From Gimesia algae (GTDB taxonomy: Bacteria; Planctomycetota; Planctomycetia; Planctomycetales; Planctomycetaceae), in NCBI RefSeq assembly GCF_007746795.1, contig NZ_CP036343.1, positions 5,245,357 through 5,309,356 on the forward strand: 64,000 nucleotides of DNA, in the 5' to 3' direction. The translations under genes and the position numbers were made by a program. Below are positions 1-9,241 of this stretch, one piece after another (position 1 is the first letter of the stretch; each line of letters opens with the position of its first letter). A model generated the notes under the pieces. That model searched no databases. It worked only from the letters and a program-made list of their open reading frames with translations, and was not told the DNA's origin.

Positions 1-3000
1 ATCTTCAATCAGACCATTTTCAAGGTCTGTATCATCATCGTTGATACTCACTAAATATCCAAACGCCGAATCATCCACAGTGAAATGGGCAGTTACAGAG
101 CCTGTTGCATCAGCATTGCTCCAGATCATATCCAAAATCGTCGATGTGATACCTGCTCTCGTTGTCGACTGACCTGCCAGCACCTGAGCCAGTTGATCAC
201 TCATCCAGATTTCGACGACGTACGTATCACCCTGCAGGATGGTTGTCACACTTGTCGGAAGACTGTTAACATCATTGACTTCAGGTGCCACCTCGATATT
301 GCGCCCCGCGAGCTTCACCGTTTTGTTCGCTCCATCCGTTTTATTAACAAGCTGTACCGCAATTGTCCCGGCATACAGTTTGTCAATAATTGTACTGGTC
401 AGTCCTTCTCCTAAGGTCCAGGTTCCCGTCAACAGATTATTATCCAGATCAATAGTCAGGTCATTATCGGATAAACTGTCACTAAAGATCGTAAATAATT
501 CGGCATTACCGTTCGCGGTATCAATAAACTTGAGTGACACCAGATCATCTGTGGTATCGCCGTCAGTCACGGTACCATCAATATCCAGATCACCATTATA
601 CAGTGAAATGGTATAAGCCAGATCCTGTAGTCCATTGATCAGTTGGAAACGTCCCCCCCCCACAAAATTTGAAGCAACATCACCAATATCACTCTCGGCA
701 CGGAAAGAGGTAAACTCTCTTCCTTCAGTCGCCTCGTTCCGAGCGATCAGTTGAATATCAATGGTCGACTGAGGAACGGGAGTCAGCGTAAACGTACTGA
801 TCACATCATCGGAAAGTGTATCATCAGAATGGGCGGTAACCGTGATCACCACAGGCAGACGTACCTGTTCTGAACTGTAGTCCGTAAATGTGATATTCAG
901 ATCACTGCCTGAGAGATCAATATTCGCCCAGAAATCGACAGGCAGATCTACATCGCCGGCCAGTTTGGCCTCCACCAAATAGGTTACCGTATCACCAGGA
1001 TCCGGATCAGTGAAATACAGATCCAGATCATAGGATATTGGTGTCAGACCATCGCTGGATATATCTTCCAGTTCAAGTTCTGTCTTTGTCAGTTCTTCAT
1101 TACTGCCGCTAATCGTAATATTCACAGTCGCAGTATCCGTCACGGTACCATCGCTGACAGTGTATTCAAAGGAATCCGGCTCTGTATCAGGCGGTATCAG
1201 ATCCGAATGAATCCCATTCGGATCATAGGTTAAAGTTCCATCTGCCTCGAGTGTAACGATCGCACCCGAAGCCAAAGTAACAAAATCCCCATTGACGTTA
1301 GGTATGGGCTGACCATCGATCAGAGTCACCGTCAAAGTATCATTGACATCAACGTCAACATCATTGTCCAGAACATCAATATTGACCGTACCGTTTTTAG
1401 ATACGTTCGCAGAATCGTCGTTCGCCTCAACCGGATCATTTACTGCATCCACGTCAATCGTCATCGTGCTGGAAGCAGTCGCATCGAGAACACCGTCATT
1501 CACCAGGAAGTTGAAGCTGTCGTAACCAGCACCGTTCTCATCCGCCACGGGGACGAATTTGAGATTACCGGCTTCGATATCGGCCCGACTGATTCCCTGG
1601 TCTGCCATCACATCGACACCATTCAACTGCAGCGCACCCACCGTTTCCAGCGAGGTAATCACCACAGTCGCCAGTCCAGCACCTTCGACATCGCTGTAAT
1701 TGAAATCTTCCAGGGAGAAGGTGAACGTGGTGTCTTCGTTCGTCGTCACCGTGTTATTTGTGGAGGTCGGAGCATCGTTCACGGCATCCACGTTAATCGT
1801 CATGGTACTTGAAGCGGTCGCAGCGACAGCGGCGTCAGACACCAGGAAGTTGAAGCTGTCGTAAGGCGTGCCACTGGCATCTGCCACCGGAACGAATTTG
1901 AGATTACCTGCTTCAATATCGGCCCGACTGATTTCCTGGTCTGCTATCACATCGACATCATTCAACTGCAGCGCACCCACTGTTTCCAGTGAGGTAATCA
2001 CCACAGTCGTCAGCTCATCACCAGCATCGACATCACTGAAGTTGAAGTCATCCAGAGTGAACGTGTAGGTAACATCTTCGTTCGTCGTCACCGTATTATT
2101 TGTGGAGGTCGGAGCATCGTTCACGGCATCCACGTTAATCGTCATGGTACTTGAAGCGGTCGCAGCGACAGCGGCGTCAGACACCAGGAAGTTGAAGCTG
2201 TCGTAAGGCGTGCCACTGGCATCTGCCACCGGAACGAATTTGAGATTACCTGCTTCAATATCGGCCCGACTGATTTCCTGGTCTGCTATCACATCGACAT
2301 CATTCAACTGCAGCGCACCCACTGTTTCCAGTGAGGTAATCACCACAGTCGTCAGTTCATCACCAGCATCGACATCACTGAAGTTGAAGTCATCCAGAGT
2401 GAACGTGTAGGTAACATCTTCGTCCGTCGTCACCGTGTTATTTGTGGAGGTCGGAGCATCGTTCACGGCATCCACGTTAATCGTCATGGTACTTGAAGCG
2501 GTCGCAGCGACAGCGGCGTCAGACACCAGGAAGTTGAAGCTGTCGTAAGGCGTGCCACTGGCATCTGCCACCGGAACGAATTTGAGATTACCTGCTTCAA
2601 TATCGGCCCGACTGATTTCCTGGTCTGCTATCACATCGACATCATTCAACTGCAGCGCACCCACTGTTTCCAGTGAGGTAATCACCACAGTCGTCAGCTC
2701 ATCACCAGCATCCACATCGCTGAAGTTGAAATCTTCCAGGCTGAAGGTGAACGTGGTGTCTTCGTTCGTTGTCACCGTGTTGTTCGTCGAAGTCGGAGCA
2801 TCGTTCACGCCCGTGATCGTCACGGTTACGGTCCCCACGGACTGTCCGCCGCGGCCGTCTTCCAGGGTATATCTAAATGTATCAGTGGTGGTGACACCAT
2901 CTGCCAGGAAGTCAAACTGCCCCGCCAGATTATAGTTAATGGTCCCGTCCCCGTTCAGGGTCAGGCTGACCCCCTTATCCGAGGTCGAGTTAGGCAGATT

Positions 3001-6000
3001 GGCGACGAACAGGTCCTCGAAGTCACCATCAGGATCATTATCAGCCCCGCTTCCATTCTCAACGAGTACATTGAAACTGGTAATCGGCGTATTTTCATCT
3101 GTGGAAGTGGCATCGGGTTCAGCGATCGGTAACTGGTTCGCCGAGATGACAATCGTCACAGTCGCGGTGTCAGTTCCGCCGTTACCATCGTCGATTGTAT
3201 AGATAAAGGTTTCTGTCAAGGACTGGGTTCCCATCAGCCCTATTAATTCCGCACTCTGAGTGGGATCGTAGGTGAAATCACCATTCGCAGACAAGGTAAG
3301 CACACCACCATGCTGCAAAGTAACTTCACCAGGCTGAATCGTAGTCACCGGTTCTGTTTCAATTCCTGAGACACCTGGATCCAATTCGTATTCAATTTGT
3401 GTTGCATTAAAGGAATCGCCGATATCCGGATCTGTATCAGCTCCGTTTCCGTTATTCAGAAAGACATTTCCAGAAAATGCATTTTCATTATTGAAGTCAA
3501 AGGCATCATTCTGAGCTGCCGGAGGATCATTCACAGCCGTCACGTCAATCGTCATCGTATTGGCAGCAACCGCGTCATCCGTACCGTCATTCACCTTAAA
3601 CTCGAAGCTCGCATAACCCGTCCCGCTCTCATTCTCAGCCGGATCGAACGTCAGCAGACCGCCGCTGATATCATCAACGTCGATCAAATCATTCACGCTC
3701 ACAGCCGAACCATTCAACTTAAGCGTACCGGCACCAGGCAGGGAGGTAATCACCACAGTCACCAGATCACTGCCTTCCACATCACTGATCGCGAAGTCAG
3801 TCACCAGGAACACGTACGGTGTGTCTTCAGCTGTCGCCACCGTTTTATCACTCGAAGTCGGAGCGTCATTCACAGCTGTCACGTCAATCGTCATCGTATT
3901 GGCAGCAACCGCGTCGTCCGCACCGTCATTCACCTTAAACTCGAAGCTCGCGTAACCTGCACCGTTCTCATTCTCAGCCGGATCGAAAGTCAGCAGACCG
4001 CCGCCGATATCATCAACGTCGATCACATCGTTCACACTCACCGCCGAACCACTCAACTTAAGCGTACCGGCACCAGGCAGGGAGGTAATCCGCACGCCAG
4101 CCAGATCACTGCCTTCCACATCACTGATCGCGAAGTCAGTCACAAGGAACACGTACGGTGTGTCTTCGTCTGTCGCCACCGTTTTATCACTGGAAGTCGG
4201 AGCGTCATTCACGGCGTCCACGTTGATCGTCATGGTGCTAGAGGCAGTCGCATCGACAGTGCCGTCATTCACCAGGAATTCGAAGCTGTCGTAAGGCGTA
4301 CCACTGGCATCTGAGACGGGGACGAATTTCAGATTACCTGCTTCGATATCGGCCCGACTGATCACCTGGTCTGCCGTCACATCGACACCATTCAACTGCA
4401 ACGCACCCACTGTTTCCAGTGAGATAATCTGCACTGTCGCCAGTTCATCACCACCATCGACATCACTGAAGTTGAAGTCATCCAGAGTGAACGTGTAGGT
4501 AATATCTTCGTCCGTTGTCACCGTGCTATTCGTCGAAGTCGGAGCATCGTTTACGGCCGTCACGTCAACCGTCATCGTGCTCGAAGCGGTCGCATCAACA
4601 GAGCCGTCATTCACCAGGAAGTCGAAGCTCGCGTAACCAGCACCGTTCTCATCCGCCACGGGGACGAATTTGAGATTACCGGCTTCGATGTCGGCTTTCG
4701 TTATCTCCTGGTCCAGTATCACGTCAGCACCATTCAGCTGCAGGGAACCCGCCGTTTCCAGAGAGGTAATCTGCACTGTCGCCAGTTCATCGCCACTATC
4801 GACATCACTGAAGTTAAAATCATCAAGAGTGAAGGTGAACGTGATGTCTTCGTTCGTCGTCACCGTGTTATTCGTCGAGGTCGGGGCATCATTCACGGCC
4901 GTCACGTCAACTGTCATCGTGCTCGAAGCGGTCGCATCAACAGCGCCGTCATTTACCAGGAAGTCGAAGCTTGCGTAGCCAGCACCGTTCGCATCCGCCA
5001 CGGGGACGAATTTGAGCTTACCGGCTTCGATATCGGCTTTCGTAATCACCTGGTTCAAAATGACGTCCGCACCATTGAGCTGCAGGGAACCCGCCGTTTC
5101 CAGCGAGGTAATCTGCACACTCGCCAGTTCATCACCAGCATCCACATCACTGAAGTTGAAGTCATCCAGAGTGAAGGTGAACGTGATGTCTTCGTCCGTG
5201 GTCACCGTGTTATTCGTGGAGGTCGGAGCATCATTTACGGCATTCACGTTGATCGTCATCGTGCTCGAAGCGGTCGCATCAATAGCACCGTCATTCACCA
5301 GGAAGTTGAAGCTGTCGTAAGGTGTGCCATTCGCATCCGCCACCGGGACGAACTTGAGATTACCGGCTTCGATGTCGGCTCTCGTAATCACCTGGTCCAG
5401 TATCACGTCATTACCACTCAATTGCAGGGAACCCGCCGTTTCCAGCGAGGTAATCTGCACTGTCGCCAGAGCATCACCTTCGACATCGCTGTAATTGAAG
5501 TCATCCAGCGTGAAGGTGAACGTGGTGTCTTCGTCCGTCGTCACCGTATTATTCGTGGATGTCGGGGCATCATTCAATGCGTTGACCTTCACATTGAATG
5601 TAGAAGGCACGTAATTTCCGGCTAAATCAATGGCCTGAATGACAATATCTGTGGAACCGTTTGCATTCAGCACAGAATTCAGAATCAGATTTCCCGTAGA
5701 GAAATCCACTTCGACGATCGCTTCGGTCATACTGACCACCTGATAGCTGAGCGGAGTTCCTCCATTCTGGTTGAAGTAGTTGCTCAGCGGTCCCAGGTCG
5801 ATATCTTGAGCCGAGGGAGGATCAATGGAAAAATCTTCGTGTGTCACCTGATCAGAAATATCAGACGCTTTCGTCGGCGCAATTGTATCCAGTTCAAAAT
5901 TGACATTAAAGACACCAGCGGGACTCACATTGCCGTGTTCGTCAACTGTCCTGAAACGCAGCGTATGTGTGCCCCCTTCCAGAGAACCGCCACCATTCAG

Positions 6001-6936
6001 GTTCGTTTCCAGCCAGGTCCGGTCCAGCGTGAAGGAACCCCCGCTGGCACCACCGGAAAGTTGCCCGAAGATATTCTTATAGCTGCCACCATCGAGGGAG
6101 ACTTTGAATTGTGTAATCAGGCTTTCGTCAGTGACCGTGCCCACAATTGTCAGTTCGTTGGTGATACCGTCCGAATTGGAAACTCCAGAGTCAACCTGCA
6201 GTCCTGCAGCCACATCCGGTGCGTCCTGATCGCCAATCAGTTCCATCTGAATGGGCGGGATATTCCGGTTGGAGTTCATCATCTGCAGGTCATTGTTATC
6301 CACGTCCCCATCCATGTCACCATCCAACTCCCGGGAGTAGAAGTTGGTGCCAGGATTGAGGCCCATCTGCTGGATATAGAACTGAGCAGTAAAACTGTTG
6401 AAGCCGAATAGATTCTGATAGGTTGCCGCCAGAGCATGCTGATATTCCGTATCAGTCACAGATCCACTGCCATCAGTGTCACCGGGCAAGAACACATCAA
6501 CGATAAACCCGCCCGTGGCAGCAGTCTGTCCGCGGACCATAAGAGAGTATTCGCCCGGAGCCAGTGTGGCCAATGTCAGCGAATTCGTTGTGCCGGCATG
6601 GTCATTTTCTGCCAGATTCAATGGAATCACGGCATCTGTACTGGTATTAATAATTTGAATCGCAGCAGGATTGAAGGCGGACCCCGCAGTCGCATGCACT
6701 TCAAAACCGAGTGTCGGTGAGCTGCCTGGTCCGATATTCAGAATTAATTCTGTAGAAACATTCGGCTGATTCACAGAACTTTCCAGAGAGGCCAGAATAT
6801 TGCTGGCAAGCAATGTTCGATCTTCAAGCCGCTCTACATGGCTTGCATAACCAATGGGACGCGAGATCCGAAATGGTAAACGACGAGTTGCTTTGCGAAA
6901 AGTTTTACGGCCAAACAATCTTTTCAGGCTCTTCAT
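1..6936 (-). CDS. Giant cadherin-like/VCBS repeat surface protein, 3' end outside window
   Basis: An open frame starts with ATG at 6936 and stays open for 2312 codons to the window edge, so the C-terminus is missing. Residues 1-36 are basic (MKSLKRLFGRK...), followed by LEDRTLLAS at about 37-45. That resembles the LEPR-XLL-type N-terminal motif of large planctomycete exported proteins. Two Asp-rich EF-hand/dockerin-like loops follow (DTDGSGSVTDTEY near 150 and DGDMDGDVDNNDL near 205), then an Ig-like segment at about 230-330. From about residue 455 on there are many tandem domains of 113-114 residues with the signatures VNDAPTS, TDEDTTFTFTLDDF and DATASSTMTI, typical of cadherin-like/VCBS bacterial surface repeats. 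Acidic residues suggest calcium binding. The part near the left edge is less repetitive. Likely a secreted or cell-surface adhesin or matrix protein; the ligand is unknown. No strong Shine-Dalgarno precedes the ATG. Confidence 0.88.
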   Translation of the reverse strand, partial: MKSLKRLFGRKTFRKATRRLPFRISRPIGYASHVERLEDRTLLASNILASLESSVNQPNVSTELILNIGPGSSPTLGFEVHATAGSAFNPAAIQIINTSTDAVIPLNLAENDHAGTTNSLTLATLAPGEYSLMVRGQTAATGGFIVDVFLPGDTDGSGSVTDTEYQHALAATYQNLFGFNSFTAQFYIQQMGLNPGTNFYSRELDGDMDGDVDNNDLQMMNSNRNIPPIQMELIGDQDAPDVAAGLQVDSGVSNSDGITNELTIVGTVTDESLITQFKVSLDGGSYKNIFGQLSGGASGGSFTLDRTWLETNLNGGGSLEGGTHTLRFRTVDEHGNVSPAGVFNVNFELDTIAPTKASDISDQVTHEDFSIDPPSAQDIDLGPLSNYFNQNGGTPLSYQVVSMTEAIVEVDFSTGNLILNSVLNANGSTDIVIQAIDLAGNYVPSTFNVKVNALNDAPTSTNNTVTTDEDTTFTFTLDDFNYSDVEGDALATVQITSLETAGSLQLSGNDVILDQVITRADIEAGNLKFVPVADANGTPYDSFNFLVNDGAIDATASSTMTINVNAVNDAPTSTNNTVTTDEDITFTFTLDDFNFSDVDAGDELASVQITSLETAGSLQLNGADVILNQVITKADIEAGKLKFVPVADANGAGYASFDFLVNDGAVDATASSTMTVDVTAVNDAPTSTNNTVTTNEDITFTFTLDDFNFSDVDSGDELATVQITSLETAGSLQLNGADVILDQEITKADIEAGNLKFVPVADENGAGYASFDFLVNDGSVDATASSTMTVDVTAVNDAPTSTNSTVTTDEDITYTFTLDDFNFSDVDGGDELATVQIISLETVGALQLNGVDVTADQVISRADIEAGNLKFVPVSDASGTPYDSFEFLVNDGTVDATASSTMTINVDAVNDAPTSSDKTVATDEDTPYVFLVTDFAISDVEGSDLAGVRITSLPGAGTLKLSGSAVSVNDVIDVDDIGGGLLTFDPAENENGAGYASFEFKVNDGADDAVAANTMTIDVTAVNDAPTSSDKTVATAEDTPYVFLVTDFAISDVEGSDLVTVVITSLPGAGTLKLNGSAVSVNDLIDVDDISGGLLTFDPAENESGTGYASFEFKVNDGTDDAVAANTMTIDVTAVNDPPAAQNDAFDFNNENAFSGNVFLNNGNGADTDPDIGDSFNATQIEYELDPGVSGIETEPVTTIQPGEVTLQHGGVLTLSANGDFTYDPTQSAELIGLMGTQSLTETFIYTIDDGNGGTDTATVTIVISANQLPIAEPDATSTDENTPITSFNVLVENGSGADNDPDGDFEDLFVANLPNSTSDKGVSLTLNGDGTINYNLAGQFDFLADGVTTTDTFRYTLEDGRGGQSVGTVTVTITGVNDAPTSTNNTVTTNEDTTFTFSLEDFNFSDVDAGDELTTVVITSLETVGALQLNDVDVIADQEISRADIEAGNLKFVPVADASGTPYDSFNFLVSDAAVAATASSTMTINVDAVNDAPTSTNNTVTTDEDVTYTFTLDDFNFSDVDAGDELTTVVITSLETVGALQLNDVDVIADQEISRADIEAGNLKFVPVADASGTPYDSFNFLVSDAAVAATASSTMTINVDAVNDAPTSTNNTVTTNEDVTYTFTLDDFNFSDVDAGDELTTVVITSLETVGALQLNDVDVIADQEISRADIEAGNLKFVPVADASGTPYDSFNFLVSDAAVAATASSTMTINVDAVNDAPTSTNNTVTTNEDTTFTFSLEDFNYSDVEGAGLATVVITSLETVGALQLNGVDVMADQGISRADIEAGNLKFVPVADENGAGYDSFNFLVNDGVLDATASSTMTIDVDAVNDPVEANDDSANVSKNGTVNIDVLDNDVDVDVNDTLTVTLIDGQPIPNVNGDFVTLASGAIVTLEADGTLTYDPNGIHSDLIPPDTEPDSFEYTVSDGTVTDTATVNITISGSNEELTKTELELEDISSDGLTPISYDLDLYFTDPDPGDTVTYLVEAKLAGDVDLPVDFWANIDLSGSDLNITFTDYSSEQVRLPVVITVTAHSDDTLSDDVISTFTLTPVPQSTIDIQLIARNEATEGREFTSFRAESDIGDVASNFVGGGRFQLINGLQDLAYTISLYNGDLDIDGTVTDGDTTDDLVSLKFIDTANGNAELFTIFSDSLSDNDLTIDLDNNLLTGTWTLGEGLTSTIIDKLYAGTIAVQLVNKTDGANKTVKLAGRNIEVAPEVNDVNSLPTSVTTILQGDTYVVEIWMSDQLAQVLAGQSTTRAGITSTILDMIWSNADATGSVTAHFTVDDSAFGYLVSINDDDTDLENGLIED
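1760..2785 (-). repeat. Three tandem 342-bp units inside the giant surface gene
   Basis: The same 342-bp unit starts at 1760, 2102 and 2444. The first two copies and most of the third differ by only a few bases, for example agctc against agttc and ttcgt against tccgt. The third copy drifts after about 2710. Each unit encodes one 114-residue cadherin-like domain, so the array keeps the reading frame. The near-identity, compared with the more diverged sister repeats at 3530-5580, points to recent duplication or gene conversion. Confidence 0.9.
3530..5580 (-). repeat. Second block of diverged 339-342-bp cadherin-like repeats
   Basis: Repeats with a period of 339-342 bp recur here, recognisable by the recurring phrase for STMTI(N/D)V followed by NDAPTS at roughly 3540, 3880, 4220, 4560, 4900 and 5240. 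Two of them (about 3530-4200) form a distinct subtype (VATDEDTPYVFLVTDF). The others resemble the 1760-2785 units but are clearly more diverged. A non-identical VCBS-like stretch at about 2800-3530 separates the two blocks. Confidence 0.8.
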
Positions 6937-7779
6937 AGTATTTTTTTACCCGTAACAGTTTTGGTAGAGGTCAGCTAACAACTGGAATGATCAGTTAAGG
7001 TATGCACTGTCGAAATAGACACTCAATTTGACGATTGCACGCATTAAACCTAACAGTCAACTGCTCGTTCATTAAAAGGAATACTTTTTTTGAGTACGAG
7101 AAATTGGCTCAAGATCGCAGATATTAATGCACTTAATGGAATATCTTTGCCTATGGACCTACTAATTGCAATTAATAAAATGGCATTCTGCGTTGTTTAG
7201 GAAACCTGGTTCGGATTGTAGGACTGTCAGAATGGTCAGGCCAGAAAATCTTATTCTGTTCAGTGGCAGGATTGGATAGAGATGATGCCCCAAGTCAACG
7301 TATATGTTTAACTTATGAAACATTATTATGAGTGATATCTTAGCTGATATTCGACTCTAAACCGGCTCTTGTGGTCTGTCTGATACATCTAAATCATGCA
7401 CATTTTCTTCACCCTGGCAGTCTCAGATTTAAACGTTTGACCACTTCCCTGTGAATGCGTCGTAAGATAGGTAAATAGAAGGGGAGAGTAGCGTTTAAAC
7501 CACAAAATCAGTGCGATGACGTTACTTAACAAATAATTAGGTTCGGATCGTTTATCCGGAAAAGCCGAAAAAGACAGAGGAAGCGTGTTTCCGCTCTAAA
7601 CAGATCTACATAGATCTCAGGTAAGGACCAGACCGTTCCAGTCAAATGACTGTCCAGATTGATTTTAGCCATCCATATGAACCAATGGATACTATCAGCA
7701 CCAAGCAACCTGGGCAGAAAACAACACATGAACAGTAAAACTTATCTAATCGTCAGTCTATCGCACGAGTTGGAATAAG
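6937..7779. other. Divergent intergenic region between the giant protein and porin genes
   Basis: About 840 bp with no convincing gene. It is AT-rich close to the giant gene and must hold divergent promoters for both neighbours. A perfect 12-bp palindrome, taattgcaatta, lies at 7163-7174 and could be an operator. No canonical -35/-10 pair was chosen with confidence. Short open frames here lack coding character. Confidence 0.5.
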
Positions 7780-9216
7780 ATGCGAATTAAAAATATCTCA
7801 CAATGGATTGCAGTTGCCTTGGCGATCAGTCTGCCAGCAATCGGATTTGGACAACAAAACCAGATCGAAACAGCAGACTCATTGGTCGAAACACAGATTC
7901 AAGCTGAAAGCACATACCAGCCAGTGTCGCTCAGTCTGTCTGAGGCAGCTGGCTGTGCGATCATTGATTCTGGTACCGCAAACTGCGTGAATGAAATGTG
8001 CCTGCCGGAATGCCAGTGCTGCAATTTTCTGGATCAGTTCCTGATGAGTCATTCCCCCGTTTATCCCTCCATGAAATCCAATCGCGTCCAAGTGGGTGGC
8101 TGGCTTGATCAGGGATTTACAGGAAACTTTCAGAAACCATCTAATAATTTCAACCTGCCTGTCACGTTTAACGATCGCTCTAACGAATACCAGATGAATC
8201 AGCTTTATCTGTTTATGGAACGTCAGGTGAATTACGGTGGTGATGAACTGGACTGGGGCTTTCGTGCTGACCTGCTCTACGGTACCGACTATTTCTATAC
8301 AACAGCACTCGGTCTCGAAACCGAATCTGACGGTTCGCCACACTGGAATAGTGGAAATGGTCCTCGTACCAGTGGCGGCAATACATATGCCATGTACGGT
8401 CTGGCGATGCCTCAGCTCTATGCAGAGCTTTATGTGCCATGGCTGGAAGGCGTCAGCATCAAAGCCGGACACTTCTACACCCCGATTGGATATGAAAAAG
8501 TAACCGCCCCCGACAACTTCTTCTATTCCCACTCTTATACGATGCAGTATGGAGAACCATTCACTCACACAGGGATTCTGACCACCTTTCAGGTCACGGA
8601 ACAGTTACAGCTGCTCGCTGGTGTTGCCCGTGGCTGGGATGCCTGGGAAGACCCGAATGATGACGCCGAACTGCTGGCTGGCATCGGCTGGAACAGCAGT
8701 GACAAAGACACCAACATCAACCTGACCCTGACTTCAGGTGATCAGGACAATGGGGTCAGTAACACGGCCAACCGTACCCTCGTCAGCTTCGTACTTTCAC
8801 ATAACCTTACTGACTGCCTGACTTATGTTTTCCAGAGTGATTTTGGCATTCAGGATAATGGTACGCTCAACAATCAGTTTCAGACTGTCCCGGCAAAGTG
8901 GTATTCGTTCAATCAATACCTGTACTACGACGTCACAGAGAAATTTGCCTGGGGAGCCCGATTTGAATATTTTCGGGATCAGAATTTCTCACGCGTCCTG
9001 CAGCTTCCACAACCCTTAGCCACAGGTGGCAATTATTATGAACTGACCGTGGGAGCTAACTGGCGTCCCCACCCCTGTGTCACAGTTCGACCCGAACTGC
9101 GTTTTGACTGGTCAGACACCAAGGCAAATTTTTTCGGAAATACTGTGAAGCCTTATCGCAACTTCCAGTCGGATTACCAGGTCCTGCTGGGCGGCGATGT
9201 CATCATTCGCTTCTAA
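7780..9216 (+). CDS. Outer-membrane beta-barrel porin, bbp2/OmpL-like
   Basis: A 478-residue protein with a Sec signal peptide (MRIKNISQWIAVALAIS..., probable cleavage near AIGFGQ at about 24). A Cys-rich segment (CLPECQCC, about 73-82) lies between the signal and the barrel. The rest alternates aromatic and glycine-rich strands (LYAELYVPW, KAGHFYTPIGYE, YSFNQYLYYD) and ends in a C-terminal Phe after VIIRF, as outer-membrane barrels do. This pattern matches the planctomycete putative beta-barrel porin-2 family. It probably forms a diffusion channel in the outer membrane; substrate unknown. Monocistronic; the next gene is convergent. Confidence 0.8.
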   Translation: MRIKNISQWIAVALAISLPAIGFGQQNQIETADSLVETQIQAESTYQPVSLSLSEAAGCAIIDSGTANCVNEMCLPECQCCNFLDQFLMSHSPVYPSMKSNRVQVGGWLDQGFTGNFQKPSNNFNLPVTFNDRSNEYQMNQLYLFMERQVNYGGDELDWGFRADLLYGTDYFYTTALGLETESDGSPHWNSGNGPRTSGGNTYAMYGLAMPQLYAELYVPWLEGVSIKAGHFYTPIGYEKVTAPDNFFYSHSYTMQYGEPFTHTGILTTFQVTEQLQLLAGVARGWDAWEDPNDDAELLAGIGWNSSDKDTNINLTLTSGDQDNGVSNTANRTLVSFVLSHNLTDCLTYVFQSDFGIQDNGTLNNQFQTVPAKWYSFNQYLYYDVTEKFAWGARFEYFRDQNFSRVLQLPQPLATGGNYYELTVGANWRPHPCVTVRPELRFDWSDTKANFFGNTVKPYRNFQSDYQVLLGGDVIIRF

Positions 9217-9241
9217 TTATGAGAACTTAATTTCACGCGGC

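Noticed and set aside
1760-2785. CRISPR-like direct repeats
   Set aside because: The period is 342 bp with near-identical whole units and no spacers; it is a coding repeat.
1343-6720. Many plus-strand frames of 60-305 codons, several of them identical copies at 342-bp spacing
   Set aside because: They are antisense shadows of the minus-strand repeat gene; the minus frame has clear cadherin-like sequence and the plus frames do not resemble proteins.
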